Assembly: GCA_963664635.1 (NCBI GenBank)
Contig: OY761542.1
Location: forward strand, 1,116,001 to 1,180,000
DNA length: 64,000 bases
Source: VXNE01 sp963664635
GTDB lineage: Bacteria; Pseudomonadota; Gammaproteobacteria; Pseudomonadales; Azotimanducaceae
Direction of reading: 5' to 3'
Part shown: positions 1-8,410 of the stretch, one piece after another
Layout: each line of letters begins with the position of its first letter
Position numbering within the stretch: the first letter of the stretch is position 1
Notes under the pieces: generated by a model
Databases searched by the model: none
What the model was told of the DNA's origin: nothing
Seen by the model: the letters and a program-made list of their open reading frames with translations, nothing else
Position numbers and translations under genes: made by a program

Positions 1-1
1 G

Positions 2-1186
2 GAACTGCGGGAGGCGGTCCTCTCCACGGTGCTGATCGACAGTCCGCAGATCAACGCGTTCGCGGCCCCCGGGGGGGTGGTCGGCATCAACCTGGGGCTG
101 ATGGTGCACGCCCTCGACGTACACGAGTACGGATCGGTCGTGGCGCACGAACTGGCGCACCTCAGCCAGCGCCATTTCGCGCGCGGCATCGAGGCCCAAC
201 AACGCGGTGCGGTACCGATGCTGGTCGGTTTGATCGCGGGCGCCATCCTGGCCATGACGGTCGGCGGCGACGCCGGCATGGCCGCCATGGCCGGCACCCA
301 GGCGGCGGCGATGCAGAACCAGCTCCGCTACAGCCGCGGCCGCGAGCAGGAGGCGGACCGCATCGGCCTGAACACCCTGGTCCGTGCCGGGCTCGACCCG
401 CACGGCATGGCGCGGATGTTCCAGCGCATGCAGCGTGCATTCCGGTTCACGGAGAGGCCGCCGGAATTCCTCCTGACGCACCCGATCACGGAGACGCGCA
501 TCGCTGACGCGCGCAACCAGGCGTCACGGTATCCGGCGCTGCCGGCGGAGGAGTCGCGCGACTACCAGTTGATGCGGATGCGGGCGCTGGTGCACTTCGC
601 GGAAACGCCCAAGCGGGCCCTCGCCGAAGCGCGCGACACCGACGGCACGCCAGATGCCCGGGCTTACCGGCTGGCCCTCGCCCGCTCCGGCGTGGGGCAA
701 CACGTCGAGGCCGTGATCGGCATGCAGACGCTCTCCGATGCGGACCCGGGCAGCATCCTGCTGTCGGCGTCCCACGCCGACGTGCTCATCGAAGCGGGCC
801 GGTACGAGGAGGCGGGCCGGCTGCTGTCGCACCAGCTCGTCATCAACCCGGACAACCAGCCGTTCGCCATGCTCTACGCGAAGGCGCTCTCCGGTCAGGA
901 ACGGCACGCGGCGGCGCAGGCAGTGCTGGAACGGCAGAGCCGCGTGCACGCGAACGACATCGACGTATGGCACGACCTCGCGGAAGTGGCGGGGCTCGCC
1001 GGGGACATCGTCCAGGTGCATCGCGCGCGGGCGGAGTTCTTCGCCTTGTTCGGCGACTACCGCAAGGCCATCCAGCACCTGGAATACGCGCGGGGCCTCG
1101 TCAACCCGGACAACGTGCGCTCGATGGCCGGCCTCACGCAGCGCATCCTCGACCTGCGCACGGAGCTGGAGTCGCTGAAGAGCTGA
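2..1186 (+). CDS. bepA: BepA/YfgC-like periplasmic M48 metalloprotease with TPR tail, 5'-truncated
   Basis: This is a zinc metalloprotease of the M48 family; in E. coli BepA acts in the periplasm on the assembly of LptD and other outer-membrane proteins. The reading frame is open to the left edge of the window, so the signal peptide and N-terminus are missing. A GTG at base 29 is an internal codon, not the start. The fragment shows the family block INAFAAPGG, then the zinc motif HELAH (first His at base 146), and the third-ligand region EQEADRIG about 70 residues later. The C-terminal half is helical with TPR-like repeats, as in BepA. No downstream partner is obvious. The family assignment is secure; orthology to bepA rather than another TPR-containing M48 protein is inferred. 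Confidence 0.87.
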   Translation, partial: ELREAVLSTVLIDSPQINAFAAPGGVVGINLGLMVHALDVHEYGSVVAHELAHLSQRHFARGIEAQQRGAVPMLVGLIAGAILAMTVGGDAGMAAMAGTQAAAMQNQLRYSRGREQEADRIGLNTLVRAGLDPHGMARMFQRMQRAFRFTERPPEFLLTHPITETRIADARNQASRYPALPAEESRDYQLMRMRALVHFAETPKRALAEARDTDGTPDARAYRLALARSGVGQHVEAVIGMQTLSDADPGSILLSASHADVLIEAGRYEEAGRLLSHQLVINPDNQPFAMLYAKALSGQERHAAAQAVLERQSRVHANDIDVWHDLAEVAGLAGDIVQVHRARAEFFALFGDYRKAIQHLEYARGLVNPDNVRSMAGLTQRILDLRTELESLKS

Positions 1187-1362
1187 CTGCGGAGCCGCGG
1201 CTGCATCCCACCGGCATCGCCGAGACCTCCGCCAACGGCGGGGCACTCGAGACTGCCGAGGATCGCCGGGCACGAATCGACCGGGACGGTTCGCCCCATA
1301 GTGGCGTCCGCGAAGAAATGACCCCGCGACGAGTTCGAGCGCATGCACATTTGACCGCCGCG

Positions 1363-1391
1363 TTGGCTTTCTTGCTCCTCCGCAGTACCCT
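1363..1391 (+). promoter_or_regulatory. candidate sigma-70 promoter of the small-protein/HEPN pair
   Basis: TTGGCT and TACCCT are separated by 17 bases, and the -10 box lies about 47 bases before the first gene of the pair. The rest of the 252-base gap after the protease gene shows nothing recognisable. The match to consensus is only moderate. Confidence 0.3.
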
Positions 1392-1438
1392 TTTCCCATC
1401 GTGAACACCAACCGCCTCACCACCCTGGGCCCAACGTC

Positions 1439-1711
1439 ATGACCGCCGCCACCACCGCTATCCGTAGCGCCCTCAAGGACCTCACCGACCTGCCGGCCCC
1501 CGTCTCCGACTGGCTCGTCACCGAAGGCCTCGACGCCACCGACGAGCCGGCTGTCTGGATCCTCGCAATCATCGCCGCGCAGGAGTTCAGCCCCCAGACC
1601 TTTCATCAACTCAAGACCATGGCGCGCGCGACCGCGCGTGCGGTTACATCGGACCTCTGGCCCTACGTCACCGTCCGCACGGCCGACGAACAGGACAGCG
1701 TTGCCAGGTGA
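1439..1711 (+). CDS. 90-aa protein of unknown function, partner of the HEPN gene
   Basis: I do not recognise this small soluble protein. It is predicted to be mostly helical, with a central hydrophobic helix (PAVWILAIIAAQEF) and a basic segment (LKTMARATARAV). Its stop overlaps the GTG start of the following HEPN-domain gene by four bases (GTGA), which indicates translational coupling and suggests an antitoxin- or partner-like role. It shows none of the GSxxR...DxD signature of the MNT nucleotidyltransferases usually paired with HEPN toxins. Function is therefore unknown; the pairing is the only clue. Confidence 0.6.
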   Translation: MTAATTAIRSALKDLTDLPAPVSDWLVTEGLDATDEPAVWILAIIAAQEFSPQTFHQLKTMARATARAVTSDLWPYVTVRTADEQDSVAR

Positions 1712-2227
1712 CGCTCCACCGCGACCTCCTCGACCAAGCGTTGCACCTCGCCGGCAAGGAACGTCGGCGTCCGAAACAGGCGAGCCTCCGGCGTAGCGTT
1801 TCCGCCTCCTACCACGCGCTCTACCACCTGCTCGTGGACAGCGCCGTCCGGCGCTTACTCTCCGGCGCCGCCCGGGAACCCCTGCGCCACTGTCTCCGTC
1901 GCGGCTTCGCCCACCGCACGATGAAGAACGCCGCCCGCCAGTTCGCCGCCGGCGGTCTCTCCCCCAAACTCGCTGCGGGCCTGAACGGCTTGCCGCTCCA
2001 GCCCGAACTCTCCAGGGTAGCCGACACGTTCGTCGACCTGCAGGAATACCGACACCTTGCCGACTACGACCTCGGCACTCCCTTCACCCGCGACCACCCG
2101 CGACGAAGCGCTCGTGCTCCAGCTCGAAGCCAAGCTGGCTTTCGACGACTGGAACGCCGTCCGCAACACCGTTCAAGGGGACGCCTTCCTCGTAGCTCTT
2201 CTCTCCCTCGAGCAGCTTCGTGGCTAG
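1708..2227 (+). pseudogene. HEPN-domain protein gene disrupted by a 10-bp tandem duplication
   Basis: The first 129 codons give a helical protein typical of HEPN domains (LLDQALHLAGKER, then SVSASYHALYHLLVD). HEPN proteins are commonly RNases or tRNA-modifying toxins with an Rx4-6H motif; no clear Rx4-6H is visible here, so activity is uncertain. At bases 2085-2104 the ten bases cacccgcgac occur twice in perfect tandem. Removing one copy restores a continuous frame (FTRDEALVLQLEAKLAFDDW) that ends at a TAG at 2225, giving a protein of 169 residues. As it stands, translation runs into an unrelated frame. The GTG start overlaps the upstream small gene. Frame restoration is read directly from the sequence; the HEPN assignment is by sequence character. 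Confidence 0.65.
2085..2104. repeat. perfect 10-bp tandem duplication that frameshifts the HEPN gene
   Basis: The unit cacccgcgac is repeated exactly twice inside the HEPN coding sequence. The length is not a multiple of three, so it shifts the frame by +1. It could be a recent slippage event, a phase-variable site or an assembly artefact. Confidence 0.9.
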
Positions 2228-2238
2228 CCCGACCTGGC

Positions 2239-2297
2239 GCGACCTGGCGGTCGCGGCCCGTCCACAGGACGGGTGGGAGTTTCGCGATGCGAAACTC
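2239..2297. repeat. composite palindromic element (REP-like family 1, copy 1)
   Basis: Three perfect hairpins stand in a row between the convergent HEPN and hydrolase genes. They are gcgacc/ggtcgc with a 4-base loop, cccgtcc/ggacggg with a 3-base loop, and gagtttcgc/gcgaaactc with a 3-base loop. The first and third hairpins, with the downstream ctacgtcgca, recur at about 46666-46707, so this is a dispersed element and not just a terminator. It may also stop transcription from both sides. Confidence 0.75.
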
Positions 2298-2301
2298 GTT
2301 G

Positions 2302-3222
2302 CTACGTCGCAAGCTTCTCGCGTTGCCCGTCCACTTCCCGGCGCGCTGTCTCGAAGATCAGGTCGGGTGCCTTCAGGCTGATGAAATGGCCCCATCCTTC
2401 CAGTGGGTGGAACGCGCAGTGTGGAGCGTGTTCCGCGATGAACCGGCCGAACTCGAAAGGCACGAGCCGGTCCTCGGTGCCGTGGAAGAGCTGGATCCGC
2501 CCCCGCATGTCGGCGAGCCGGAAACCCCAGTCCGAATACTGGATCAGGGTGTCTGCGGCGACGCCCCGGCCGCCCTGCGCGAAGGCCTCGGCCGTGATGC
2601 GTCCCAGCATCTTCATCTTCTCCGGTTGCGCACGCGCCACGTCGCCATCCGGCCTGGCGGTGTTGGCCGCGGCCGCGGCGGCCCAGGCCTCGTAGCGCTT
2701 GCCGAGTCCGCGCACGGCCAGCCCCATCAGGCCGCACATCGCGAAGACCAGGGCGGGCGAGACGCGGGACATCCGCCAGGTCACCGCTTCGGCCCCGGAC
2801 AACAGGGTTTCCGGCGCGGGGAACTCGGCGAAGCTGGTGAACGGGCATAGCGTCAGGTTGGCGGTAAGGCGGTCCGGGATGGCGTAGGCGCAGACCGCCG
2901 TGTGGGCGCCGCCCCCCGAGGCGCCCATGACGCCGAAGCGTTCGAGGCCGAGGACATCGGCCAGGGACGAAATGTCCTTCGGGTAGTCGAGGAACGTGCG
3001 GTTGGGCAGGTAGGTCGACCGGCCAATGCCGGGGCGGTCCGTGGAGATGACGCGGAACCCGTGTTTGCACGCCGAGTCGTGCAGCAGCGCCCCCTCGAGC
3101 CGCGAGCTCGGCACGCCGTGGGCGTGAAAGACCGGGTCGCCGTCGGGATCGCCGAATTCGCAGAACGCGAGGGCGCGGCCGTCGGGAAGTCGGTGGGTCC
3201 GCGTCGCGCCGTCCATCGTCAC
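2302..3222 (-). CDS. alpha/beta-hydrolase fold protein
   Basis: This is a cytoplasmic alpha/beta hydrolase of about 305 residues. The order of motifs is as in the fold: an oxyanion region (HAHGVPSSR), a DRPGIGRS turn, the nucleophile elbow GASGGG, and a late catalytic His in EGWGHFISL. The substrate cannot be deduced. It starts 19 bases after the stop of the acyl-CoA ligase gene on the same strand, so the two probably form an operon, and an esterase or thioesterase role next to the ligase is possible. The annotated start is a GTG; an ATG two codons later (first base 3216) is equally plausible. Confidence 0.85.
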   Translation of the reverse strand: MTMDGATRTHRLPDGRALAFCEFGDPDGDPVFHAHGVPSSRLEGALLHDSACKHGFRVISTDRPGIGRSTYLPNRTFLDYPKDISSLADVLGLERFGVMGASGGGAHTAVCAYAIPDRLTANLTLCPFTSFAEFPAPETLLSGAEAVTWRMSRVSPALVFAMCGLMGLAVRGLGKRYEAWAAAAAANTARPDGDVARAQPEKMKMLGRITAEAFAQGGRGVAADTLIQYSDWGFRLADMRGRIQLFHGTEDRLVPFEFGRFIAEHAPHCAFHPLEGWGHFISLKAPDLIFETARREVDGQREKLAT

Positions 3223-3241
3223 GACCTTGCGCCGCGGGGCG

Positions 3242-4861
3242 TCAGGCGTCCCTCGGAATTTCGATCCCCGCGGCCTCGCGGTCGAAGGTGCGTTCCGTGA
3301 GCGGGGACTTGCGCAACTCGACCTTGCGCACCTTCTGCGTGGGGGTGAGCGGGAGTGCGTCGAAGAACTCGACGTACCGCGGGATCATGAAGCGGGGCAT
3401 CCTGCCGATCAGCCAGCGCACGAGGCCTGCGCCGTCGAGCGAGGCGCCTTCGGTACGCACGCAGCAGACCTTGACCTCCTCGTTGGCCCCCGGACGGTCG
3501 TTTTCCTTGACGGCGATCGCCGCGGCCAGGGCGATCTCGGGATGGGCCATCACGGACATCTCGACGTCGTAGCTGGAGATGTTCTCGTCCCGGCGGCGGA
3601 TGCAGTCCTTCAGGCGATCGAGGAAGTAGAACCAGCCCTCCTCGTCGAGGTAACCGGCGTCCCCGGTGTGGAACCAGCCGCCCCGCCAGGCGGCGGCCGT
3701 CGCGTCGGGCATGTGCAGGTAGCCGGCGTTCAGCACCCACGGGATGTCGGAGCGGATGACGATCTCGCCGACCTCGCCCGGCGGCAGCGGCTGGTCGTGC
3801 TCGTCGACGATGCGCACCTCGTAGCCGGGGCGGACCGTTCCCTGGCTCGCGCGCCCGCGCTCGTCGAAGCGGTCGGCGTCCCAGACGGGACAGCCGACCG
3901 GGCACGACAGCTCCGTCATGTTGAAGGTGCTGTAGGTGCGCCAGCCGAGGCGCTCCCGCGCCGGAACGAACGTCGGGTGCATCGTCGGCACGAGCACGTT
4001 GCGCAGGGGACAGGAGATGGCGTCCGGCGTATCCGGTTCCAGGACCCACTCCCTGGGCGGCGTGCCGGTGGTCACCGCGTGCTTCACGTAGTCGTCCGCC
4101 ATCCTCGTCTCCGAGATCCACGGACGCATCACGTGGCGGGCGCCGAGCAGCGACGCCAGCGCCGGGAAGCACTTGGAGCCGATGTGGTAGGTCGGACCGG
4201 GGTTGTAGATCACCTCGTCGGCCGTGAGATCGTCGGTCAGGAAGGCGCCCCTGGCCGATGCCACGATCTGGGCCCACGGCAGGCGCACGGCCTTGGACGG
4301 CCCGGTCGTGCCGGACGTGAACAGGATCGCGCCGATCTGCCACGGCGCAGGCAGTTCGAGATCGTCCGCGGGCGCCGCCGCGGCCAGCAGTTCGGCGACG
4401 CTCCAGCAGCGCCACGGGAGCTCGGGCACGTCCGCCGCATCCAGCACGACGACCCGCCGGAGGTGTTCGAGCCGGTCCGCCACCTGCAGCAGCCGGGGCA
4501 GGAACTGTCCGAGGCATGCCATGGTGCGGGCGCGGGTGAGATTCAGGGCGTGCGCGAGCAGGTCGCCGCGATAGTCGACGTTGACAGGCGCCTCGGTGGC
4601 GCCCAGCCAGCCGAGGCCGTACCAGCCCAGCAGGGACTCGATCGTGTTGTTCTGCATCGTGACGACGATCTCGCCGCGCTCGACGCCGATGCTTCGGTAC
4701 GCCGCCGCCCACCGGCGCGCCTCCGTGGCCGTCTCCGCATAGGAGAGTGACCTGCCCTCGACATCCTCGACGTGGATGCGGGCGGGTTGGTCCCTGGCCC
4801 ACCGCGCGAGCTCGCTCAACGGGGTTTCGGGTGGCGTCCGCGATGTGTTCTGGGTGCGCAC
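3242..4861 (-). CDS. AMP-dependent acyl-CoA synthetase/ligase (ANL superfamily)
   Basis: This enzyme adenylates a carboxylic acid with ATP and transfers it to CoA. The P-loop-like motif FTSGTTGPSK lies near the middle, and the C-terminal hinge and lid motif GWFHTGDAGYLDEEGWFYFL is followed by RRRDENISSYDVE. The length of 539 residues is normal for the family. The GTG start is supported by an AGGAG seven bases upstream. The sequence resembles CaiC-type crotonobetaine/carnitine-CoA ligases, which fits the CaiB-type transferase, dehydrogenases and hydratases elsewhere in the window. The true acid substrate is unknown. Confidence 0.88.
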   Translation of the reverse strand: MRTQNTSRTPPETPLSELARWARDQPARIHVEDVEGRSLSYAETATEARRWAAAYRSIGVERGEIVVTMQNNTIESLLGWYGLGWLGATEAPVNVDYRGDLLAHALNLTRARTMACLGQFLPRLLQVADRLEHLRRVVVLDAADVPELPWRCWSVAELLAAAAPADDLELPAPWQIGAILFTSGTTGPSKAVRLPWAQIVASARGAFLTDDLTADEVIYNPGPTYHIGSKCFPALASLLGARHVMRPWISETRMADDYVKHAVTTGTPPREWVLEPDTPDAISCPLRNVLVPTMHPTFVPARERLGWRTYSTFNMTELSCPVGCPVWDADRFDERGRASQGTVRPGYEVRIVDEHDQPLPPGEVGEIVIRSDIPWVLNAGYLHMPDATAAAWRGGWFHTGDAGYLDEEGWFYFLDRLKDCIRRRDENISSYDVEMSVMAHPEIALAAAIAVKENDRPGANEEVKVCCVRTEGASLDGAGLVRWLIGRMPRFMIPRYVEFFDALPLTPTQKVRKVELRKSPLTERTFDREAAGIEIPRDA

Positions 4862-4904
4862 TCCAGCACTCCTGTTGTTTCGAAGCCTGCGGTAGCGGAC
4901 GCCC

Positions 4905-5930
4905 TCAGGGCTTCGGAAAGTCCAGCATCCGCTGCAGGGGGATCATCGCCCGCCGGCCGATCTCCGGATCGACGCGCACCTCGTTGTCGAGCCGGTTCAG
5001 GGTCTGCGTCAGGTTGTCGAGTTCGTTCATGGCCATCCACGGGCAATGCGCGCAGCTCCGGCAGGTGGCGCCGTCGCCGGCCGTGGGCGCCTCGATGAAA
5101 CGCTTGTGCGGCGAGCGCCGGCGCAACTGGTGGAAGAGGCCCCGGTCGGTGGCGACGATGAACGTGTCGTTGGGCAGGTCCAGCGACGCCTGGAGGATCT
5201 GGCTGGTCGAACCGACGCAGTCGGCGATGCCGACCACGGCCGCCGGCGACTCGGGATGCACGAGCACTCCGGCGTCCGGATAGACGTTCTTGAGATCCAG
5301 GAGCGCCTGGAACTTGAACTCCTCGTGGACCACGCACGCCCCGGTCCAGTGCAGCATGTCGGCGCCGGTCTGCTGCTCGATGTAGGCGCCGAGGTGCTTG
5401 TCCGGCGCCCACAGGATCTTCTCGCCGCGGGCGGCCAGGTGTTCGACGATGCGCAACCCGACGCTCGAGGTCACGACCCAGTCCGACAGGGCCTTCACGC
5501 GGGCGGAGGTGTTCGCGTAGACGACCACGGTCCGGTCGGTGTGCTCCCGGGCGAACGCCTCGAACTCGTCCGGCGGGCAGCCGAGGTCGAGGGAGCACTC
5601 GGCCTCCAGCGTCGGCATGAGCACGCGCTTCTCGGGAGAGAGGATCTTCGCGGTCTCGCCCATGAAGCGCACGCCGGCGACGATCAGCGTGGCCGCCGGG
5701 TGGTCGCGCCCGAAACGGGCCATCTCGAGGGAGTCGGAGACGCACCCACCGGTCTCGAGGGCGAGATCCTGGATGTCGCCGTCGACGTAGTAGTGGGCGA
5801 CCAGCACGGCGTCGAGGGCTTCGAGACGGGCGCGGATCTCGTCCTTGCGGAGCGCCCGCTCGGCGCCCGACAGCACCGCCGGTTCGTGCACCGGAACCTC
5901 GGCGGGCGCCAGACTGTAATCGGAGCGCAT
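4905..5930 (-). CDS. nadA: quinolinate synthase A
   Basis: NadA condenses iminoaspartate with dihydroxyacetone phosphate to quinolinate in de novo NAD synthesis, using an oxygen-sensitive [4Fe-4S] cluster. Family blocks include LVAHYYVDGDIQDLA, the cluster cysteines in AECSLDLGC, GACVVHEEF and ATCRSCAHCPWM, and the VHPESP block. The frame is open another 60 codons upstream, but that extension overlaps the divergent neighbour and has no family similarity. The ATG at 5930 gives 341 residues, the usual length. The gene is divergent from the DUF3108-like gene, with 46 bases between them that must hold both promoters. Confidence 0.95.
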   Translation of the reverse strand: MRSDYSLAPAEVPVHEPAVLSGAERALRKDEIRARLEALDAVLVAHYYVDGDIQDLALETGGCVSDSLEMARFGRDHPAATLIVAGVRFMGETAKILSPEKRVLMPTLEAECSLDLGCPPDEFEAFAREHTDRTVVVYANTSARVKALSDWVVTSSVGLRIVEHLAARGEKILWAPDKHLGAYIEQQTGADMLHWTGACVVHEEFKFQALLDLKNVYPDAGVLVHPESPAAVVGIADCVGSTSQILQASLDLPNDTFIVATDRGLFHQLRRRSPHKRFIEAPTAGDGATCRSCAHCPWMAMNELDNLTQTLNRLDNEVRVDPEIGRRAMIPLQRMLDFPKP

Positions 5931-5976
5931 CGGTGGATAATAGCGCAGGCGCAGAGACCACGGAGGTACCTGCCAC

Positions 5977-6726
5977 ATGCACGGAACGATAGTCGCGGCG
6001 ACGGTCTGGATGGTCGCCGCTCTGGTCGGACTCGGGGCGAGCGCTGCCGAGAGCGCTACGCACGATGCGACGGGGATGCCGCCGGCCGACGGTTCGCGGG
6101 TCGCGCCCATGACCGCCCGCTACCGCATCTCGCTGGCGCTGGACGGCGAGGAACACGCCTTCCACTCCGCCGTGGACTGGGCCCGCGAGTCCCGGGACGG
6201 AGAGGCGGCGTGGCGGGTGGAGACGCGTAGCGACGCCCCGGTAGGGGCGGTGGTGGACGTGGTGTACCTCAGGATGTCGGACCTGTCGCCCATGCATCGC
6301 GACGTGACCGCCGGCGAGAGCCGCATATCCCTCGATTTCGGGGCCGACGGCGTGTCGGGCGTGATCTCCGAAGCGGGAGCGGAGGACCGGCGCGTCGCGG
6401 TACGCTCGGACGGGCCGGTGGTCGGAAACGTTGCGCTGTGGCTCGCGGGGGTGGCGCTCGCGCCCGGCTTCGAGGCGACGATCCGGACGCTCGACGTGAG
6501 GGCGCAGCGTATCCGTGGCTGGCGGGTGGGCGTTGCGGGCGTCGAGTCCGTGGAAACGCCGGCCGGACGTTTCGGCGCCTACCGGGTGGAGCTCGCCGAC
6601 CTCGACGGCGACGGCTTGTCGGGCGCCGTGTGGATGACGCGGGAGACGCCCCGCCGCATGGTGCGCAGCGAACTGAGCCGCGCGGGCGCCGGCAGTATCC
6701 TCGCGGAGCTGGCCGCCGACCCCTGA
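5977..6726 (+). CDS. secreted DUF3108-like protein
   Basis: This 249-residue protein has a clear signal peptide (hydrophobic residues 5-24, likely cut near ASA/AES). The mature part is predominantly beta-strand, with the layout of DUF3108-type periplasmic proteins (YRISLALDGEEHAF near the start, a conversion-like segment VETPAGRFGAYRVEL near the end). The function of the family is not established. It ends four bases before the ATP-grasp gene, so the two are probably cotranscribed. Confidence 0.6.
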   Translation: MHGTIVAATVWMVAALVGLGASAAESATHDATGMPPADGSRVAPMTARYRISLALDGEEHAFHSAVDWARESRDGEAAWRVETRSDAPVGAVVDVVYLRMSDLSPMHRDVTAGESRISLDFGADGVSGVISEAGAEDRRVAVRSDGPVVGNVALWLAGVALAPGFEATIRTLDVRAQRIRGWRVGVAGVESVETPAGRFGAYRVELADLDGDGLSGAVWMTRETPRRMVRSELSRAGAGSILAELAADP

Positions 6727-6730
6727 GACC

Positions 6731-7609
6731 GTGCGCATCGGGTTCCTCTCGGCCGCCGCCGGCGAACCGGCGAACGACAATCGCGAGCGCCTGTCCCGGG
6801 CGTTCGCGGCTGCCGGCTGGGAGGTCGCCAATCTCACGCACGAGTCGCTGTCCGTGACCTCCGACGGCGTGACCGCGGCGGGACGGGACGGCGTCCCGGT
6901 TCCGCTCGCCGGGATGGATCTACTGTGGGTCCTCGGGTTCGGAGCGCGCGACAGCTTCCTCGACCGCATGCAGATTCTCCGGAACGTCGATCCGGCGCGA
7001 TTCGTCAACACGGTCGATGCGCTGGTGTTCCTGCACGGCAAGCTCGCACTTGCGGAGTTCCAGCCGGAGACCCACGCAAGCGCCGATCCGGCGACACTGA
7101 TCGGAATCGTCTCGAGGGGGGGCGCCTGGGTGGCCAAGCCGGCCGCGGGCAGCTTCGGGCGCGGGGTGCGCCACCTGCGGGCCGACGCCTCGGATGTCCG
7201 GGACGTCCTGGCGCGGCTCACCGCGGGCGGGCGCCTCTGCGTGCTGCAGCGCCACGTCGCCGAGGCGCAGGAGCGGGAGAAGCGCGTGGTGGTTGCCGGC
7301 GCCGCCGTGGTCGGCGTCTATGCGAAGTCCGGCAACCTCGCCGCCGGCGCGGTACCGCGGCCAGCCACGCTCACGCGGCATGAGGCGGCGCTGGTACGCA
7401 GACTCATCGGGCGGCTCAACGCCCAGGGTGTCCGATTCGCCGGCGTCGACCTCGCCTATCCCTGGGTCATAGAGGCGAACGTCGCGAACCCGGGCGGGCT
7501 CGCGACCCTGGAAGCCCTGACCGGGGTGGATCCGGCTCCTCGCGTGGTGCGGGCTCTGGAGCGTAGTGGAGCGCGGGAGGCTACGGACTCCCCCCGTCCA
7601 CCCGGATGA
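6731..7609 (+). CDS. ATP-grasp enzyme, glutathione-synthetase-like
   Basis: This is an ATP-grasp ligase of 292 residues. It has the nucleotide-binding lysine block (WVAKPAAGSFGRGV), a flexible-loop segment (QRHVAEAQEREKRVVV) and a C-terminal metal-binding block (VIEANVANPGGLATLEALTG) that parallels the LEINVxSPxGL block of GshB. The N-terminal domain is Rossmann-like. GshB-type enzymes join gamma-glutamylcysteine and glycine, but the central part is divergent and another amino-acid ligase is possible. The start is a GTG four bases after the preceding stop. The 3' end overlaps the convergent dehydrogenase gene by 29 bases. Confidence 0.7.
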   Translation: MRIGFLSAAAGEPANDNRERLSRAFAAAGWEVANLTHESLSVTSDGVTAAGRDGVPVPLAGMDLLWVLGFGARDSFLDRMQILRNVDPARFVNTVDALVFLHGKLALAEFQPETHASADPATLIGIVSRGGAWVAKPAAGSFGRGVRHLRADASDVRDVLARLTAGGRLCVLQRHVAEAQEREKRVVVAGAAVVGVYAKSGNLAAGAVPRPATLTRHEAALVRRLIGRLNAQGVRFAGVDLAYPWVIEANVANPGGLATLEALTGVDPAPRVVRALERSGAREATDSPRPPG

Positions 7610-8330
7610 CCGCCCCCGTCGTGAAGCTGGCGGACGGGCTCGCCAGGAACAGCGCGGCGCCCACGATCTCGTCCGGCTCCCCGCCGCGGCCCAGCGCGAG
7701 GCGCGTCTCCATCGACTTGAACGCCTCCGGCGCCCAGGCCTTGGAGATATCGGTGAGGAAGGGACCCGCCTGGATGCAGTTGACGCGCACCTTGCTGCCA
7801 AAGGCGAAGGCGAGGGAGCGCGTCAGCGAGTTGATGCCGGCCTTGGCGGCGCCATAGGGCTCGGAGTTGGGGCTCGCGTCGACTGCCGCGTTGCTGCTGA
7901 TGTTGATGATCGAGCCGCCGTCGCCCTCCGCCATGCGTTCCCCGACCAGTGCCGACAGCCGGTAGGGCCCTTTGAGATTCACGCCGACGACCTTGTCGAA
8001 GAGGTCCTCGGTCACCGCGGAGAGCTTCGGATAGAGGGGCGACATGCCGGCGTTGTTGACGAGGATGTCGATCTTCCCGAAGCGTCCGTAGGCGGCTTCC
8101 ACGAGGGCGTAGCACTCGTCCCAGTGACCGACGTGACAGGCGTGGGCCATGGCGCTGCGGCCCTTGGCTTCGATCTCCGCCGCCACGCTCTCGCAGTTCG
8201 GCAGCTTGCGGCTGGTGACGATCACGTCGGCGCCGTGGTCCGCGAACGCGAGCGCCATCTCGCGCCCGAGTCCCCTGCTCCCGCCGGTGACGAGCGCCGT
8301 CTTGCCGCCGAGATCGAATAGCTTATCCAT
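7581..8330 (-). CDS. short-chain dehydrogenase/reductase (classical SDR)
   Basis: This is a classical SDR of 249 residues with the cofactor motif TGGSRGLG, the NNAG motif, the catalytic Ser in NISS and the YGAAK active-site pair. The basic residue after the glycine motif (TSRK) suggests preference for NADP(H). The C-terminus (FTTGAVIRVDGG) is the usual family ending. It may be a 3-oxoacyl reductase or a gluconate 5-dehydrogenase-like enzyme; substrate is unknown. It is transcribed divergently from a second SDR gene. Confidence 0.9.
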   Translation of the reverse strand: MDKLFDLGGKTALVTGGSRGLGREMALAFADHGADVIVTSRKLPNCESVAAEIEAKGRSAMAHACHVGHWDECYALVEAAYGRFGKIDILVNNAGMSPLYPKLSAVTEDLFDKVVGVNLKGPYRLSALVGERMAEGDGGSIINISSNAAVDASPNSEPYGAAKAGINSLTRSLAFAFGSKVRVNCIQAGPFLTDISKAWAPEAFKSMETRLALGRGGEPDEIVGAALFLASPSASFTTGAVIRVDGGSP

Positions 8331-8352
8331 GTCCTACCCCGTAAAATTGCCG

Positions 8353-8368
8353 GTTCGCTTTCGCGAAC
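8353..8368. promoter_or_regulatory. inverted repeat between divergent SDR genes, possible operator
   Basis: gttcgc and gcgaac flank a 4-base loop, followed at once by a second palindromic block (agttgcaaact). Both lie in the roughly 80-base region between the two divergent SDR starts, where a shared regulator would bind. No regulator gene is adjacent. Confidence 0.4.
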
Positions 8369-8410
8369 TCAGTTGCAAACTCATCGATTTTAACGGAGGG
8401 CATGCTGCTC

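Noticed and set aside
1439..2227. Standard MNT-HEPN toxin-antitoxin pair
   Set aside because: The first gene has no GSxxR or DxD nucleotidyltransferase motif, so it was left as an unknown partner.
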